A stretch of DNA of 64,000 nucleotides, taken from contig JAAOMT010000009.1 of NCBI GenBank assembly GCA_016748015.1, positions 266,459 to 330,458 of the forward strand, read 5' to 3'. The position numbers and the translations under genes were made by a program. This stretch comes from Geosiphon pyriformis (Eukaryota; Glomeromycota; Glomeromycetes; Archaeosporales; Geosiphonaceae). This document shows, one piece after another, positions 1 to 13,209 of this stretch. The notes beneath the pieces are model-generated. The model was not told the origin of the DNA. It saw only the letters and a list, made by a program, of their open reading frames with translations, and made no database searches. How positions within the stretch are numbered: the first letter of the stretch is position 1; each line of letters starts with the position of its first letter.

Positions 1-3000
1 ATTAATTTTTTTTATTCTTATTATTATCATTATTATTATTACTTTATAAATAGTCAAAAAAACTTAAAACTTTAAAAAACAACAACAATTGCTTATATTT
101 GCTATTGTTATACTGAATTTTTTTGTGGTTTTAAATAAAATCTTAAATAAATTTTTTTAATAATATCTAATTTTTTTTCTAATATAAACAACAACAACAA
201 TAATATATATTCTAAAAAAAAATTAAGATTAATTACTAATTGTATTATTAAATATAATATTTTTTAGCAGATTATTACTAATTGTAAAAACAAAATAAAA
301 TATGTTTTTAAATATGTTTTTACTTAATTAATCTATTAAGTTATTTAATCTTAAAATTAAAGATTAAATAAAAACAAAATCAATATTTTTTCTTTGTTTT
401 TTAATATTGTTTTTAATAATATTTGAAAAACAATTTTTAATCATTAAAAATTCTTTGGATAAATAATTTTTGTTTTAATATTTAGTATTATTTTTAAGAT
501 TAAATTGGCTTTGGTTAATTTTTTTCATTTGCTGTTTGGTTTTGTTGAATTTAAGTCTGTTTTAAAGAACAATATAAAATTTTTTATAAAAATTTTGTTT
601 TTGATGTTTTTTAATTACTATTATCAAAATTTTTATTAATAATTTTTTTTTAATTATACTTAAAATTCTAAAATTTTTTGTAATAATCTCTGTCTTTTTT
701 TTATTTGCTATTATATTTTATAATGTTTTTTTAAATATATTTTTTAATAATATTAAAAATACTTTAAATGTTTTTGATATTATTTCTTTAATTAAATTAA
801 AATCTGCTGGTTTGTAATAATATATAATTGTTTATTTTAAAAACTTTTTTTTTGCTATTGTTTTTGCTTATTAGTTTATTTTAATTAAAAAAACAATATT
901 AAAATCTTTTTTTAATTAATCAAAAAGAAATTATTATTTTAAAAGATATTTTTAAGACCAAATTAGTTAATTTTTTTTTGGTTATATTGTTTTTAAAATT
1001 AAAAATTTAATTTTTTAAATTAGTAGTTATACTTGTTTTATTTTTTATTTTTCTGATTTTTATTATTATTAATGTTTTACTATTATTACTTTTAAGTTTT
1101 TAGAAATTTTAAATTTTATTATTCTATAAATTAATATTTTATATAAAAATTGCAATTAATAAAAAACTGTCAAATATTATTACTGCTATAAGTATTAAAA
1201 TTTAAGTTATTTAACTGTAAATTATAATATGTTTTTATTTTTTTTTCTTAAATTTGTTTTTAAGTCTATTAATAATTTTATTGTTTTTATTTTATTTTTT
1301 GTTAATACAAAATTTTATTTTAAGGTTGTTGTTTTTTTGGCTCTTTTTTTGGTTGTTTTTTTGGCTGTTTTTGTTGTTAATTCTTTAATTAAATCTAAAT
1401 TAAATTTTTTGAAATTTGAAATTTTTGATTTAATTTATTTGATTAATATTAATTATTATTTTTTTGAATAATTTTTTTGTTTTATATATAGAACTTAATA
1501 ATATGATTAATATTATTTAAAATAAAGTTTTTATTTTTGGTAAGACTAAAACTGAATATGGTTTTAATAATAATTATATAAATAAATATGATAATAATTT
1601 CTTAAATAATAAAGTTTATACTAGATTAATTACTCTTTAAAAGTATTAATTTAATAGTATTAAGTTTAATATAAATAAAATTTCTAAATATTTAAGTAGT
1701 ATTATTATGAAAAATAATATTTCAAATACTATTTTACATAAAATATCTTTTTAAGGTAAGTTTTTTTCTTTAATTTTAATATAATTTAATTTAAATTAAG
1801 TTTGTATATAAAAAGTACATAAATTATATTTAATTTAAGTTATTTAATTTAATATATTGTATTAAAATAAAAAAATTATACTTAAAATTATTAAGTTTTT
1901 TTTATAATAATTAATAAATATTCATATAAAATTCTTATAAAATACATATAAAAACTAATTAAATAATAATTTAATAATTCAGTTTTTAAATAATTATTTA
2001 AATATAAAACTAAAATAGTTTTTATTAAATTAGAGTTTTTTATTAAAAATTTATTTACAAATTTAAAAATATTTTCAATTTTTTAATTGGCAAAATTTAT
2101 TATTTATTATATTAAAATAATCTTTTGTTTTAATTTACTTAATTAATAAATATTTATTTTTAATAATATTATTAATGTATTATTAATTTAATATTTGTTA
2201 ATAAAAATTAAATTAAATTATATATAATTTAAACATATAAACATTTAAAACATTTAATTATTTAAATTTATTATTTTATTAAACATAAATATATATCTTA
2301 ATATTAAAATAATTGTTTATAATTATACTAATATTAAAAATATTAATTTATAAATATTTAACTTAATTTTTAAATTCAAATTTGAAAAGTAAACTATTAT
2401 ACTTATAATATCAAAAAATTTATATTTTTAACAGATTTATTAATAAAAATTAAGATTTTATTTAAAAAATTTGTATTTAAATAACTTTAATTACATTAAA
2501 ACATTTTAAATTAAATAAATTTTATTAAAATAAAACAAATAATATAACAAATTTTTATTAATAAAACCACTCTTTTTAATAAAATTCAAAGTAAAAACAA
2601 ATTAAACAAAAATTAAAATTTTAAGATTTAATTTTTTTTAATATTAAAATTCTTTTTAATTAAAACACAAATCATAATTATTTAATAATTAATTAGCAAA
2701 AACATATTTAAAAAATTATTAGTAAGAAATATTTTACTTTTAAAAAATTTTGTTATATTGACCAAAAAATTATTTAAAAAATTTATAAATTTATAAAATA
2801 TTAAAGTAAAGTTTTAATATTTAATTTAAAATCTTTAAATTTATTATATAATAAATAAAAAATTGGCCAAAAATATTAATAATATTAGCAAATATTATTA
2901 TATTAATTATTATTTTTTAAATTAAATTTGTTTAAATATTTTAAAATTATATAACAAAAAATAATTTTTAAGTAAATTAACTTTAAACTTTAATGTTTTT

Positions 3001-5040
3001 TTATTAATAACAGAAATAAATAAATTATAAATACTTAAAAAAAAATTTAAAATTTTTTGGTTAATAAAAAATTTATTGACAATATTTAAAATATATTGAG
3101 TTGTAATTAATTAATTTTAATTTTAATTATATTATTAATAAATATATTAATTATTAAGTAAAAAGTTAAACTAATTTTAATTTAAACTTTATTAATTTTA
3201 ACAACAAACTTAGTATTAATTTTATAATGACAAAAATTTTTGTATTTTTTTATTTTACACAAAAGAAGATTATAAAAAATTCTTTAAAGTAATAATAATA
3301 AAACTTTATTTTAATTTAGATTATTATGTATTTTGTAAATATTAATTAAATTAATATTTATTATAACTTAATTAACTTTGTTTTTATAAATTTTATTAGA
3401 AAATTCAAAAATTTTTTTACATATTTTATTCTTAATTAAACTATTTCTTAAGTAATATTATTTTATTAAATTATAAACTTTTTGGATATTTGTAAAATTA
3501 ATTACAATTTTTAATTTTTAAAACATTTTTTATTATAAAGTTTACTATAAAAATAAAAAACTGAATTAAAATATTTTTTAAAACTAAAAAATTATTATTA
3601 TAAAAACATAAAACTTGTTATAACAAAAAAATTTGATTAAAAAAAATCTTAAAAATTTTTTTTCTAATAATTTTAATTAAAATGATAGATTTAATATTTA
3701 TTAAACTATTTTTTTATTTATATCACTTAAAAATCATAAATATTTAAACTTTTTTATAACTTGAAAACCAGTTTACACAAACATAAATTTAAAGTTTTTT
3801 AATACAATATATTAAAAAAATTTTAATATAATTTTTATTATTATTTTATATTAATTATATAAAATTATTACAAAAATAAATTATGAATTTTTTATATATA
3901 ATTAATTATTTAAATTTATTTAAATTTTTATTGGCTTTTTATAAAATTTTATTTTATTTTTATATAAATTTTAAATATTAAAAACTTTGTTAAAATCAAT
4001 AATAATTAGTATAATATTAATATTTAAAAGTTTTTTACCAAATATAATATTTTTATAAAGTATTAAATTTATTTTAAATTTAAAAAAATAAGAATAACAA
4101 ATTTTTAATGATAAATTAAAATTAAAAAATCAAGAAATAAAATAAATTTAATTATATATTTAAAATTTTAATTTATTAGCTTAATTTTTGTATTTAAATA
4201 AATTAATAATATGATTAATTAAACTATTAAAGAAAATAAAAAAAACCTTTTTAGTTATTTTGGTTTTTTTTAATTATTTAAATAATAATAAAAAAATTAA
4301 AAAAAAACAAAAACTTAATTACGGGTTTTTAATTAAAAGCTTTTGGGTTTTTAATAGCAATTATTTAAAAAAGAAAATATTTTAGAAAAAATGTTTTTTT
4401 AATATTATAACTGTTTTGTCTTTTTATTATTTAAAAAAATAATATTGTTTAGTTGTTTTTAAAATTAAATTTTTTTTTGAATAATATTAAAACCAAGAAA
4501 AAAAATAAAAATTGCTTTTTTTTTATTTTTGTTTCAAATATAATTATAAATATTTTAAATTAAAATTAAATTATATATAATATTTGTTTAAAAATAATTA
4601 CAAACATAATTAGTTAATTATTATAAAAATAATTAAACAACTTTTATATATATATATATATATATTGAAATTTGTATATTATTGTTTATATAAAATATAG
4701 TTTAATTATTAATTATATTTATGTAATAATAATAATATATATTAAATAAATTATGTATAATTATACATAATCAGTTGCTTGAATATTTTTTATAAAATAG
4801 AATTATTAGTTTTGATTTAATATACAAACTTATTTACAAAAATTTATTTTTTGTTACTAAAAAACCTTTTTTTTTTACATTTAAAAAACATTTGTTTATA
4901 AAAACAAAATTTTTAAAGTAATCTTATTTTTTAACAAAATTTAGCTTTATTCAAAATTTAAAATTTAAATTTAAATTTATAATTAAGTTTAAAACAATAA
5001 TAATTTTTGTAATATTTAAAAAACACATAAAATATTATAA
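1..5040. other. AT-rich island without genes
   Basis: I see no credible gene. The sequence is almost only A and T (for example 2221-2280 has 3 C and no G) and ends abruptly near 5040, where normal composition resumes. Strand bias changes inside it. At 1261-1440 G outnumbers C (20 to 7) and T dominates. At 2461-2700 C outnumbers G (17 to 4) and A is frequent. The 80-codon frame at 1229-1471 is nearly all F, L, V, I and N and is best explained by T-richness. The pattern resembles DNA mutated by strand-specific C-to-T change, such as RIP-like decay of old repeats; that mechanism is inference. Confidence 0.7.
4645..4666. repeat. (TA)n microsatellite
   Basis: About eleven TA units inside the AT-rich island. 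Confidence 0.9.
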
Positions 5041-6148
5041 TATGCGAAATGGTTTATCAATATCACATACAGATATTCAATTTTTTCTTATAATTTAGCT
5101 TTATTAAAAAGTTGGATAAAAGAACAAAATAATTTTAATAGCTGTTTTCTATTAGAACAATTCTGTTACTTTGAATGAAATTCTTTAAAACATCTTTTAT
5201 AACCTTTTTGATAGCAAAAAGTTTTTAAAAATTCTTTTTTTAACTATTTTCTTGGTTTCTTCATAATAGAGAAAGGGAGATGTAGAAAGATTACACGATC
5301 TGGTCCTCTGTCAATGTATAAAATATTTTCTACGATTAAATTAGAGTTTATGCAAGATCTTCATTTGATATAGAAAATGGTTTGTTTTGCATAAAATGAC
5401 AAAAAGTCTTGTACAACAATTCACAAAAATATCTTTCCTTTTTTTGGGTTCTTTTACAATAGATGATACTTAACCTAAAAAGGTTAATAATTACACGTGG
5501 AATAAATTTATCTTGACCACTTATACTTTTGGTATTTATTGATAATTCGTAACTAAAGTTTTTTAATAAGATTTGCCCTTTAATATTTTTTTTATTTTGA
5601 ATTTTCGTATGAATAAAAGTAAAATTAAATTGGCACTTTATGAATTCATTTAAATTTGGTCTTTGATATTTATGATACTCTATTATTATTATTAAATTGT
5701 TGGATTTTTGAAAAGCATCTAGCTAGTTCAAATCTTACCCTTAGCACTATTCAAAGGCAATTTAGTCTGGAAGTATTTTAATTTCATGGTTTTTCAGCTG
5801 AAATACACTTATTTCCCTTACACAAAAATCATGAGTTGGAATAAATCAAAAGTTGTGAATTGTCCATAATATTCAATGGAACTCGCATAATAGATCTTTC
5901 CCTTGCATTACAGCCCTGTCGATTTTTGCCTATTATATTATACTTTTTCACAATGTACAATAATGGGGGTTCTATTCCAGTTATAGTTTAATAAACTCCG
6001 TAAATTGCGTTTTATGAAAACAATAAATGCATGATAAGAATTTAAATTATAAAAATGGTCTACTGCAACCACGCCAAACAAAACGGTCAACTCATATATT
6101 ATGAAACTGGAACAAACTTTCTTCACTCAAATACTGGCCTGCTGAGTT
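5041..6148. other. spacer between AT island and F-box gene
   Basis: Composition returns to that of the other spacers. Apart from the possible transposase relic in its second half I see nothing. The reverse-strand frame at 5938-6126 has no recognisable feature. Confidence 0.5.
5710..5935 (+). mobile_element. possible Tc1-like transposase relic
   Basis: One forward frame broken by two stops shows pieces in the order expected of a Tc1-type transposase: a helix-turn-helix-like STIQRQF, then HKNHELE where RLEWA would be expected, then LSIIFNG where the catalytic FSDE should be. The first catalytic Asp is not present. The match is short and made from memory of the family, so it is weak. The rest of 5041-6148 holds no gene I can support. 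Confidence 0.25.
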
Positions 6149-7232
6149 ATGACCAGCGAATCATTAACTTTAAAATTACCTAATGAACTTCTCGAAACAA
6201 TTCTTGAAAATTGTGTTCAGTTTAATTGTCTTTTGGTGAATCGACGTTGGTCACAAGCGACTGTTCGTATTTTATGGAGTGATCCATTTCTGAGCCTACA
6301 ACCAAAAATAGTCGACGTCTACTTGAAATTCTTGAACACTACAGAAAGAGAGGAATTGAATAATAATGGAATCCAGCTTTGGGAGGATAAAAATTTTACG
6401 GGAAATAATAACAAACCAGCCTTTTACGATTATCCAAAGTTCTTGAAACATATATCAACCGAGACTTTTCTTTTTACGCTCAATGAGTGGCTAGAAACCT
6501 TTGATAAATTAATAAAAAATTCGAATCTCGAATCTATGAGAGTCCATGCCTTGATCTTAGTGTTGGTGAAGATGTTTAGACGGTTGGCAAAACCGCTTAA
6601 TTCCCTTGGTTCGTTTTGTCCAAGTCTTGAATGGTTTTTCGATCAGCATGATTTTCTCTATTGGATAATGACAGTGAAAAGATTGAGACTTGAACCGAGG
6701 AATGGAGATATTTTTCCAGCCATGTCACGCGTATGTCACCATATTGTATGTTGAAAAATTTTTACTCACAATCTTTTCATTGATCTAATTCAGTTCAAGA
6801 AAATCAGTTCTAATTTCTACTTTTTAAAATTTCTCATTGGATTTTTTTCAGGAATCATTATATTTAAACTTGAGAGACTTCCATCCTGGAAATATTCAAG
6901 AAGGATTACCTCAACTCAAAAAACTCTTAAGCTTCCTGACCAATTTACAGCATCTGACATATTTTCGTGTCGAATTTCGTGTCGAGCAATTTCCAGAAAT
7001 GATCCTCCCAATATTAAATACTTTACCAAATTCATTGTTACATCTAGTCTTGAAGAATATAATGTTTTTGGAAGATGATGGGATTGTCTTAACTCGCTTT
7101 CACATGTTAAAATCATTGGAAATCTATCACGCACATGGGTTATCCGAAAAAACTTTGGATCTTCTAATGATGGATAAAGAACTTGGAAAAATTTTGATTG
7201 ACGGTATGGTCCCTCGAAGTAGAGTGAAATGA
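6149..7232 (+). CDS. F-box protein with leucine-rich C-terminal half
   Basis: Two exons, 6149-6730 and 6852-7232, joined across a 121-bp intron that starts GTATGT and ends TTTCAG in phase 0; the product is 320 residues. Residues about 8-45 read as an F-box: LPNELLETILENC, then CLLVNRRW and ILWSDPF. This is the usual start of F-box proteins that are greatly expanded in Glomeromycotina. The F-box binds Skp1 so that the protein works as substrate receptor of an SCF ubiquitin ligase. The second exon is leucine-rich with segments such as LPNSLLHLVLKN and MLKSLEIYHAHGLSEKTLDLL, consistent with irregular leucine-rich repeats for substrate binding. It is shorter than many relatives. The substrate cannot be guessed. 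Confidence 0.8.
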
Positions 7233-8790
7233 AATCAATTAATTAGTAAGAGTTTAGATTTTTGCAATTTTTTATGGGGGATAATTTCTTCAAAGAGTTT
7301 TTTCTAAATCTTTTCTTTCGGATTGATAATAATAGATTAAAAATAACCTTAAAAAGAACAAATATGGAAAAAAAATTCGTAGTAAATTACAGAATATTTT
7401 TAAGATTATAAGAATTCAAATTAATTATGAAGATTGACCTAATATGACAGTTGATCTTGCACTATTTAAAAAACAAAACAGTAAGAAAATGATATTTAAA
7501 AGGTTTTTATATGATTTTAAAGATTATTGCAAAAATAACTTTTTCAGCCGATTAACGTTTTCACAAAAGTTCAAAGAAAATATAATAAGTTGATTGTAAT
7601 ATTGAACAAACTAGTTCCAAAATAAATAACAAAGATTATTTTTGTATTTCTGTCAAATTATTTACATAAATTTAATAAAGAATATCTTTAAGAATCTTAT
7701 TGGCTCTCTTTAAAATTACATTTATTTTGTAAGTTTCCAGTAATTTTTCGAATTTGAAACCGAATTTCTTCACCCGAGATTTATGTAGTCATACTTGGGG
7801 ATGAATTATTTGAACGAATATCCCGTTTTAGAAATGTCTTTTTGTAATTAATATTGTGTACCAATGAAAAAGACAAAGATCAGAATCACTTTTAAAGACG
7901 AAAAATAAATAAAAAAGAGATCGAAAAAGGTATAATTATCAAAACACGTTCTAACACAACCTGAGACATTACTTTTGCTGAGAATAATCAGAAAATCATG
8001 ATTACGTTTTATTCAGGATCCTTTATATTTGAAATCACTAAAGTTATATTTAATTGCACAACATAAATCACACCACCAAATCTATTTTAATGTATACCTA
8101 GATGTAATATGACTCATTAATTACTAAATTTTGTACAAACTTTCATATTATTAAAAAAATTTTTGATTTTCCTAATGAATTTATGAGAATGAATTATTTA
8201 AATTTTTTGTTTTATAAATCATAAAAATTTCTTTATCTGAATTAATTCCTTTCTTTTTATAAGAATAAAATAGAGTTAATATTAATATATATATATTTAT
8301 ATTAATATTTTTTCTTATAAGAATATTTAACAAAATAAAAATTGATTTACTAAAATTTGCCATTGGTTCATTATTTATGATAATATTGTGTATACATGTG
8401 ATCTCACAAATAAATGACTTGAATTAACATTTAAACTCAAAGTTAGAATAAATTGTATTTTGAAAACTCTATTTTTGATCTTTACAATAAAGTTCGTATT
8501 ATCAAAGCCCAAGTTTCAAAGATATTATAGATTCTTTCCTTAGAATTTTAAATGTATTATCACTAAAATCTCCCCTTATTCAGTTACTGTCATTATTGTA
8601 TAATAATAATAATTAGTTTTAATCCGAATATAATTATTCAAATTCCATACTTTGGGTTACATCATTAATCCCTGATGTTATGGGGTAACATCATCACATT
8701 GAAATTTTCTAAAGCTTTCAATTACAATTGATACAAGTAAATGTCCAAGGCTAATATTAAAATTTTCACTTACTTTTAACAGAAAATGAT
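7233..8790. other. spacer
   Basis: AT-rich non-coding sequence between the F-box gene and the convergent lipase-like gene. I see no RNA gene or repeat. The frame at 8181-8363 has low complexity and no start context. Confidence 0.6.
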
Positions 8791-10045
8791 TTACTGAAAT
8801 GGTGGTAACCAATTCTTGTGAGCTTTAATGCATTTTCCCATTGTATATCCAAAATACCTACCAAGATGAGTGTTTAAAGGAGTTCCAAATCTTGGTGAAA
8901 AAGCTAACCAATCTTTGCTTTTCTGAAATCTCAAATTACATTCCTAGAAAAGTTGATAAAAGATCAAAAGAATTACATTATTCATCAAACACAGTTAAAA
9001 TATTTCTTTTCTATACTTCATACCGGATTCTCAGTTCCTACTTTTGTAAAACAGTTAAAGACTTGAGGAAACATTCTTGGATGCTCAGGGCTAGGACATT
9101 CACATTCATCTTCGAATAGAATCCAATATTCAGTATTTGTGTGTTGAAATTGTTTTCCCAAAAAGAGTGGAACATAATCGTTAGTGTTGGTAACACGATT
9201 TATCGGAAACTTTATCGAAGCTGCAAGCAGTGAATTTTTTCCAAAAATGCGTGGTGAACCGAACGTAGTCACTTCAATGTATCGTTTCTTGGCTATTCTT
9301 TCTTGCGAAAAAAACCATGCCGCATATATCGCTATTGCTTTATTAAAAAAAACGTAATAGAATTTGAGACTGTCAAAAAAAAAAATGGAACATGACAAAG
9401 ATTTGTTCATTCAAATTTGGCATTAGAAACTACCTCCGCCTTCACCATGCCCAGTGAAGAGAAAAGCCATTTTATCGTGAGATGAATCTTGACATAGTCT
9501 TATTAAGCTTTTCATAATTTCTTGGTTTGCTTTCGCAAAATACTTTTCAAACGCGTAACGTGGCACAGAAACTTTAAACAAGGAGCCTAATAATCCTGGA
9601 AAGGGGACCTCGAAATCTAAACCTGATGTTTCATCTCTTTTTTGCATTTCTTCATATGTCAATTTTTGGCCCTTAAACTGAATAATTAGTGCAGGACTTG
9701 GCCCACTAGCTAATGTAATCTCTTGACTGAATAAACTCCAAGCTGAGAAATCGAAGTGTTTAATGATCAAAGATTTATATATGAGGCAAAATTCAAATTC
9801 ATTTAAAAGAGATATAAGATTTACCCTCGAAACCCTCCGAAAAGAATGAATTTTCCTTATTGGGACAGTAAGTCATGTGCGCAAAAAATGCCATTTCAGC
9901 TAGGAATTTGAGCTTCCTGGGATCTGTTAATTCGGTAATCTACTTTACTATTTGCCCTTTTGGTGAAATATTTTGTTTTGTTAAAGGCTTGATTATACTC
10001 AGATTTAATTATTTCATCAATTTTTATATTATTAACTAGATTCAT
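8791..10045 (-). CDS. class-3 lipase-like protein lacking the nucleophile serine
   Basis: Five exons read right to left: 10045-9999, 9916-9825, 9742-9434, 9331-9042 and 8943-8791. Every junction has GT-AG ends and matching phase; the product is 296 residues. The core is that of fungal class-3 (Rhizomucor-type) lipases: IIQFKG at the FRG position, the elbow TGHGEGG, TTFGSPRI where TYGQPRVG is usual, NTNDYVP with the catalytic Asp (D201), EYWI, and NTHLGRYFG with the catalytic His (H272). The elbow normally reads GHSLGG, but here Gly146 replaces the serine, so hydrolysis by the usual mechanism is not expected. A second copy with the same loss lies at 53637-55098. The start is tentative: no signal peptide is visible, and a further 5' exon beyond the GAA repeat at 10166-10269 is possible. 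Confidence 0.72.
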
Positions 10046-12414
10046 TTTAGCTGTTTGAATTTGTTCCATTCCTTTTGAATATTTAAAATTTTTATAATAT
10101 GGGTGGTGAAAATATTCAAAAGTAAAAGGAAGTTTATGAAAAGAAACAAGGATATTTTTACTGAAGAAAGAAAGAAAGAAAGAAAGAAGAAGAAGAAGAA
10201 GAAGAAGAAGAAGAAGAAGAAGAAGAAGAAGAAGAAGAAGAAGAAGAAGAAGAAGAAGAAGAAGAAGAATATTTTAGCCTCAAAGAGAATTGAGGGAACC
10301 ATGTAACTTAAAGGAGAAATTTGCATTTTTCTCAAGTGTAAAAAGGATGAATCTTTGTGGCATCAAGTTTTACTTTTTCAAATGTATCGTCTGAAATATT
10401 TTAACGAATATTTCGATAAATATTTATATCCTTGATAATACGAATTTTAAATACATGGGTCATTTTCGTTAATCCGAAGTTGATGGTGCTTCCGAAGCTC
10501 AAAAGTGTATTTTTCTTTTTTAAAATCAAGTGGGGGTGATCAATTTTTAAACATTATATCTCAATGTAGTCTGAAGTTTTTTATGATCTCCCCCCAGATA
10601 ATTTTGTTGATTGACAAAATATTAATCTTATGTAAATGTCCTTATCTTGTAAATTTGCATAAGCCAGTAAATAACGAATTGGTAAGTCTCTTTAATTGAC
10701 GCCTGAAAAGTTATTTGTAAAAATATTGAGAATTAAAGATAGAAAAAAAATATTGCATGGTCAAAAAATTAGATTGTTAATTAAATGATTTATATGTAAG
10801 TAGATAGCTAATTTTTCTACTATATTAAAGTATCAGTAACAAGAGTTAAGTCAATATTTATTTCAGTTGAGCATAACACAACCTTTGCATCAACCCTTGT
10901 ATCAATCCTTGCATGGCTAAATGGAATTATAGCAAAATATTTTGCATTTCAGAATTTATCAATATAAAAAATATTAGCAATTCAAAAATCAGGATTCGAT
11001 ATGTGTGTTTCAAAGATTGGAAGTAGGTTGGAGGATCTTAATAAATATTGACTCAAATTTTCCTATTAATGTCCTGTGAAAAGGTGTATTTTGCGATCAT
11101 ACTAAATTCATTGGATAATTAGGGAATATATAAAACAAAGATTTTGAAAACATAGCGGGAAAATTACTTTTTATGATGGAATTATCTCAACGATGATTCG
11201 AAAAGAAATGACATATTTAATGAACCTTTGAATCAATAAAATTTAGCATTACTACCAAGAAATATTTCTTTTTAGCGTAATGATACACACAAATTTTATG
11301 TATAAATTTTATGTATTTTTAGATTCAAATTTGCCTCGTGATCTGAAAAAATCATTAGAAATCCTTTTTTCTTTGTTACTTTATGTATTTGAAAAAGAAA
11401 ATTAAAAATCAAAGATGAGTTTTATTGTCATCGATATCGATAATTATATCAGCCAAGAATTTCAATTGATTTCCTCCTCGAAAAACTCTTTTCGACTTTT
11501 ATAATTCCAAAAGTTTCTACAGGAAAGCTGAAATACGTCATTATTCCCATTATTATAAAAATGAGAATTTAAATCAGACTTTAAAAGGTAGAAAGAATAG
11601 TAAAGTAACATGATTCTATCTGGGTAATGATGAGTGCCACCAAGAAATATATATACCTCTGACGATTACGAGATGGTCGCCGCTCTAAAAACTGCTCAAT
11701 TCGGGTAAAGATAAAAAGTTTTTTTCGATGTATACTAATTAAACGCATAAAAAAGAACCGGAAAAGGAAGAAAATCAAGAAAAAATAATTTTAAAAATTA
11801 TGTGTTGATTTGTGGTTATGGTGATTCGATTTTACGATTGATAGATTTCAAGATTGGATGATTTGGATATCGGGTACACTCGAAATTAAATGAAAATTTA
11901 TTAATTGTAGAAAATTGAGGAGATTTAGTTAAAAAATTCGCTTTCAAATTAAACAGTAATCTATTTAATATTTAATCAGCAGAATGGGATGTATATCATG
12001 AATGAACTTTCCAGCTTCAACTTAAAAAACTCTTTGAATCTTGAAATTCCAAATACTATTTGATTCAGGAATTTTTAATTAACTTAAAATGAATTTTTGT
12101 CATTTGGAAACAGTTATAAAGTTTTTTCATAATTATAAATTATAATTTCAAAAGAGGAAAAATAAAAGTTCTCGAATTCAAAACACTAATATATTACTTG
12201 AAAAAAAAATCACCTAATTGGGGAAATTATCATTTTCCCAAGATCTATTCATTTGAGAAAAAAGAAAAGAAATAAATATGGGTAAGAACAGTTAATATCT
12301 TAAAATGTATAACTTACTCTTGTGTTACCTAATACATGTATCATAAAATATATAAATAGCTGGTCTACTCTACATTTGGAGCTCTATATTGTAAAATATT
12401 ACAAACATATCAAT
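10046..12414. other. spacer
   Basis: Apart from the GAA microsatellite I see no gene. The frames at 10505-10699 (+) and 11581-11778 (-) have no domain or consistent composition. An upstream exon of the lipase-like gene could hide at the left end. Confidence 0.5.
10166..10269. repeat. (GAAA)n/(GAA)n microsatellite
   Basis: A GAAA run passes into about 27 GAA units. It creates long spurious poly-Lys and poly-Phe frames on the two strands. It lies just upstream of the tentative start of the lipase-like gene. Confidence 0.95.
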
Positions 12415-13209
12415 ATGAGTGAACAAAATATCATTTTGAATAGAGAAACCAAAAAACATCAAATATTAAATATAAATTGGGCTCGTAAAATAGTCAGAGA
12501 TGGAAATAACAATTTCCTTGACAACGATCAGATTGCAAATATCCTTCGAAAAGAACTTTATCTTAGAGGAATTACTGAAGAAGATTTTCACATCGCTGTT
12601 ATGAAAAAAAATCATTTAGTAAAAAATTTCTTTTTACTAGGGTTTTTATATATTACTGGAATTGGAACACCAGATGAAAATAGTGAAGCCATCAAATGGT
12701 ACAAAAAGGCAGCCGAGTCTGGTGATTACATGGCTCATAATGAATTAGGAATATTTTATAAATCATTTTTTACGATACAAAATCAATCGTTTGATCATTT
12801 TATGAAAGCAACTTATGGTGGAAATATTTGTGGTGAGGCGAATTTAGCCGTTTGTTTTTTAAATGGAGATGGAACCTCGACGAATTTTGATTTAGCTATA
12901 CATCATCTCATGAATGCTGCAAAAGCTGGACATCCATATTCACAACGATTACTTGGTGATTTTTATAGTGATTGCACTGGTGTGAATCCGAGAAAAGCAT
13001 TTTACTGGTATCAAAAATCATGTCATCATGCGATTCGTTTTGAGGGAGGGGATTCAAGTTCTTTGATACATATAGCTCATTGTTATGAGATCGGTTTTGG
13101 TACGGAAAGTGATTGGCACGCGGTTCTAAGCTTTTATAACAAAGCTATGAAGAAGGGAAATATCTCTGTTAAATTTCTTTTGGATTATTTATTCGACAAA
13201 AATAGTTAA
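12415..13209 (+). CDS. Sel1-repeat protein
   Basis: The frame is open from 12322, but the ATG at 12415 (MSEQNIILNRETKK) gives a more natural start and a 264-residue protein; the extra upstream codons are not conserved-looking. From about residue 75 it carries Sel1-like repeats (two-helix units of about 36 residues with GxGT and AxxWYxKAAExG): GIGTPDENSEAIKWYKKAA, GDGTSTNFDLAIHHLMNAAK, NPRKAFYWYQKS and GFGTESDWHAVLSFYNKAM. Such proteins act as scaffolds; in Glomeromycotina Sel1 repeats are often joined to TKL kinases. No kinase domain is present here. It is more divergent than the two Sel1 paralogues at 40248-41465 and 43422-44642. Confidence 0.82.
   Translation: MSEQNIILNRETKKHQILNINWARKIVRDGNNNFLDNDQIANILRKELYLRGITEEDFHIAVMKKNHLVKNFFLLGFLYITGIGTPDENSEAIKWYKKAAESGDYMAHNELGIFYKSFFTIQNQSFDHFMKATYGGNICGEANLAVCFLNGDGTSTNFDLAIHHLMNAAKAGHPYSQRLLGDFYSDCTGVNPRKAFYWYQKSCHHAIRFEGGDSSSLIHIAHCYEIGFGTESDWHAVLSFYNKAMKKGNISVKFLLDYLFDKNS

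Noticed and set aside
1229-1471. 80-codon frame rich in F, L and V
   Set aside because: It lies in the AT island; the composition is what T-rich DNA gives in any open frame.
10042-10335. Frames with poly-Phe and poly-Lys
   Set aside because: They are translations of the GAA microsatellite.
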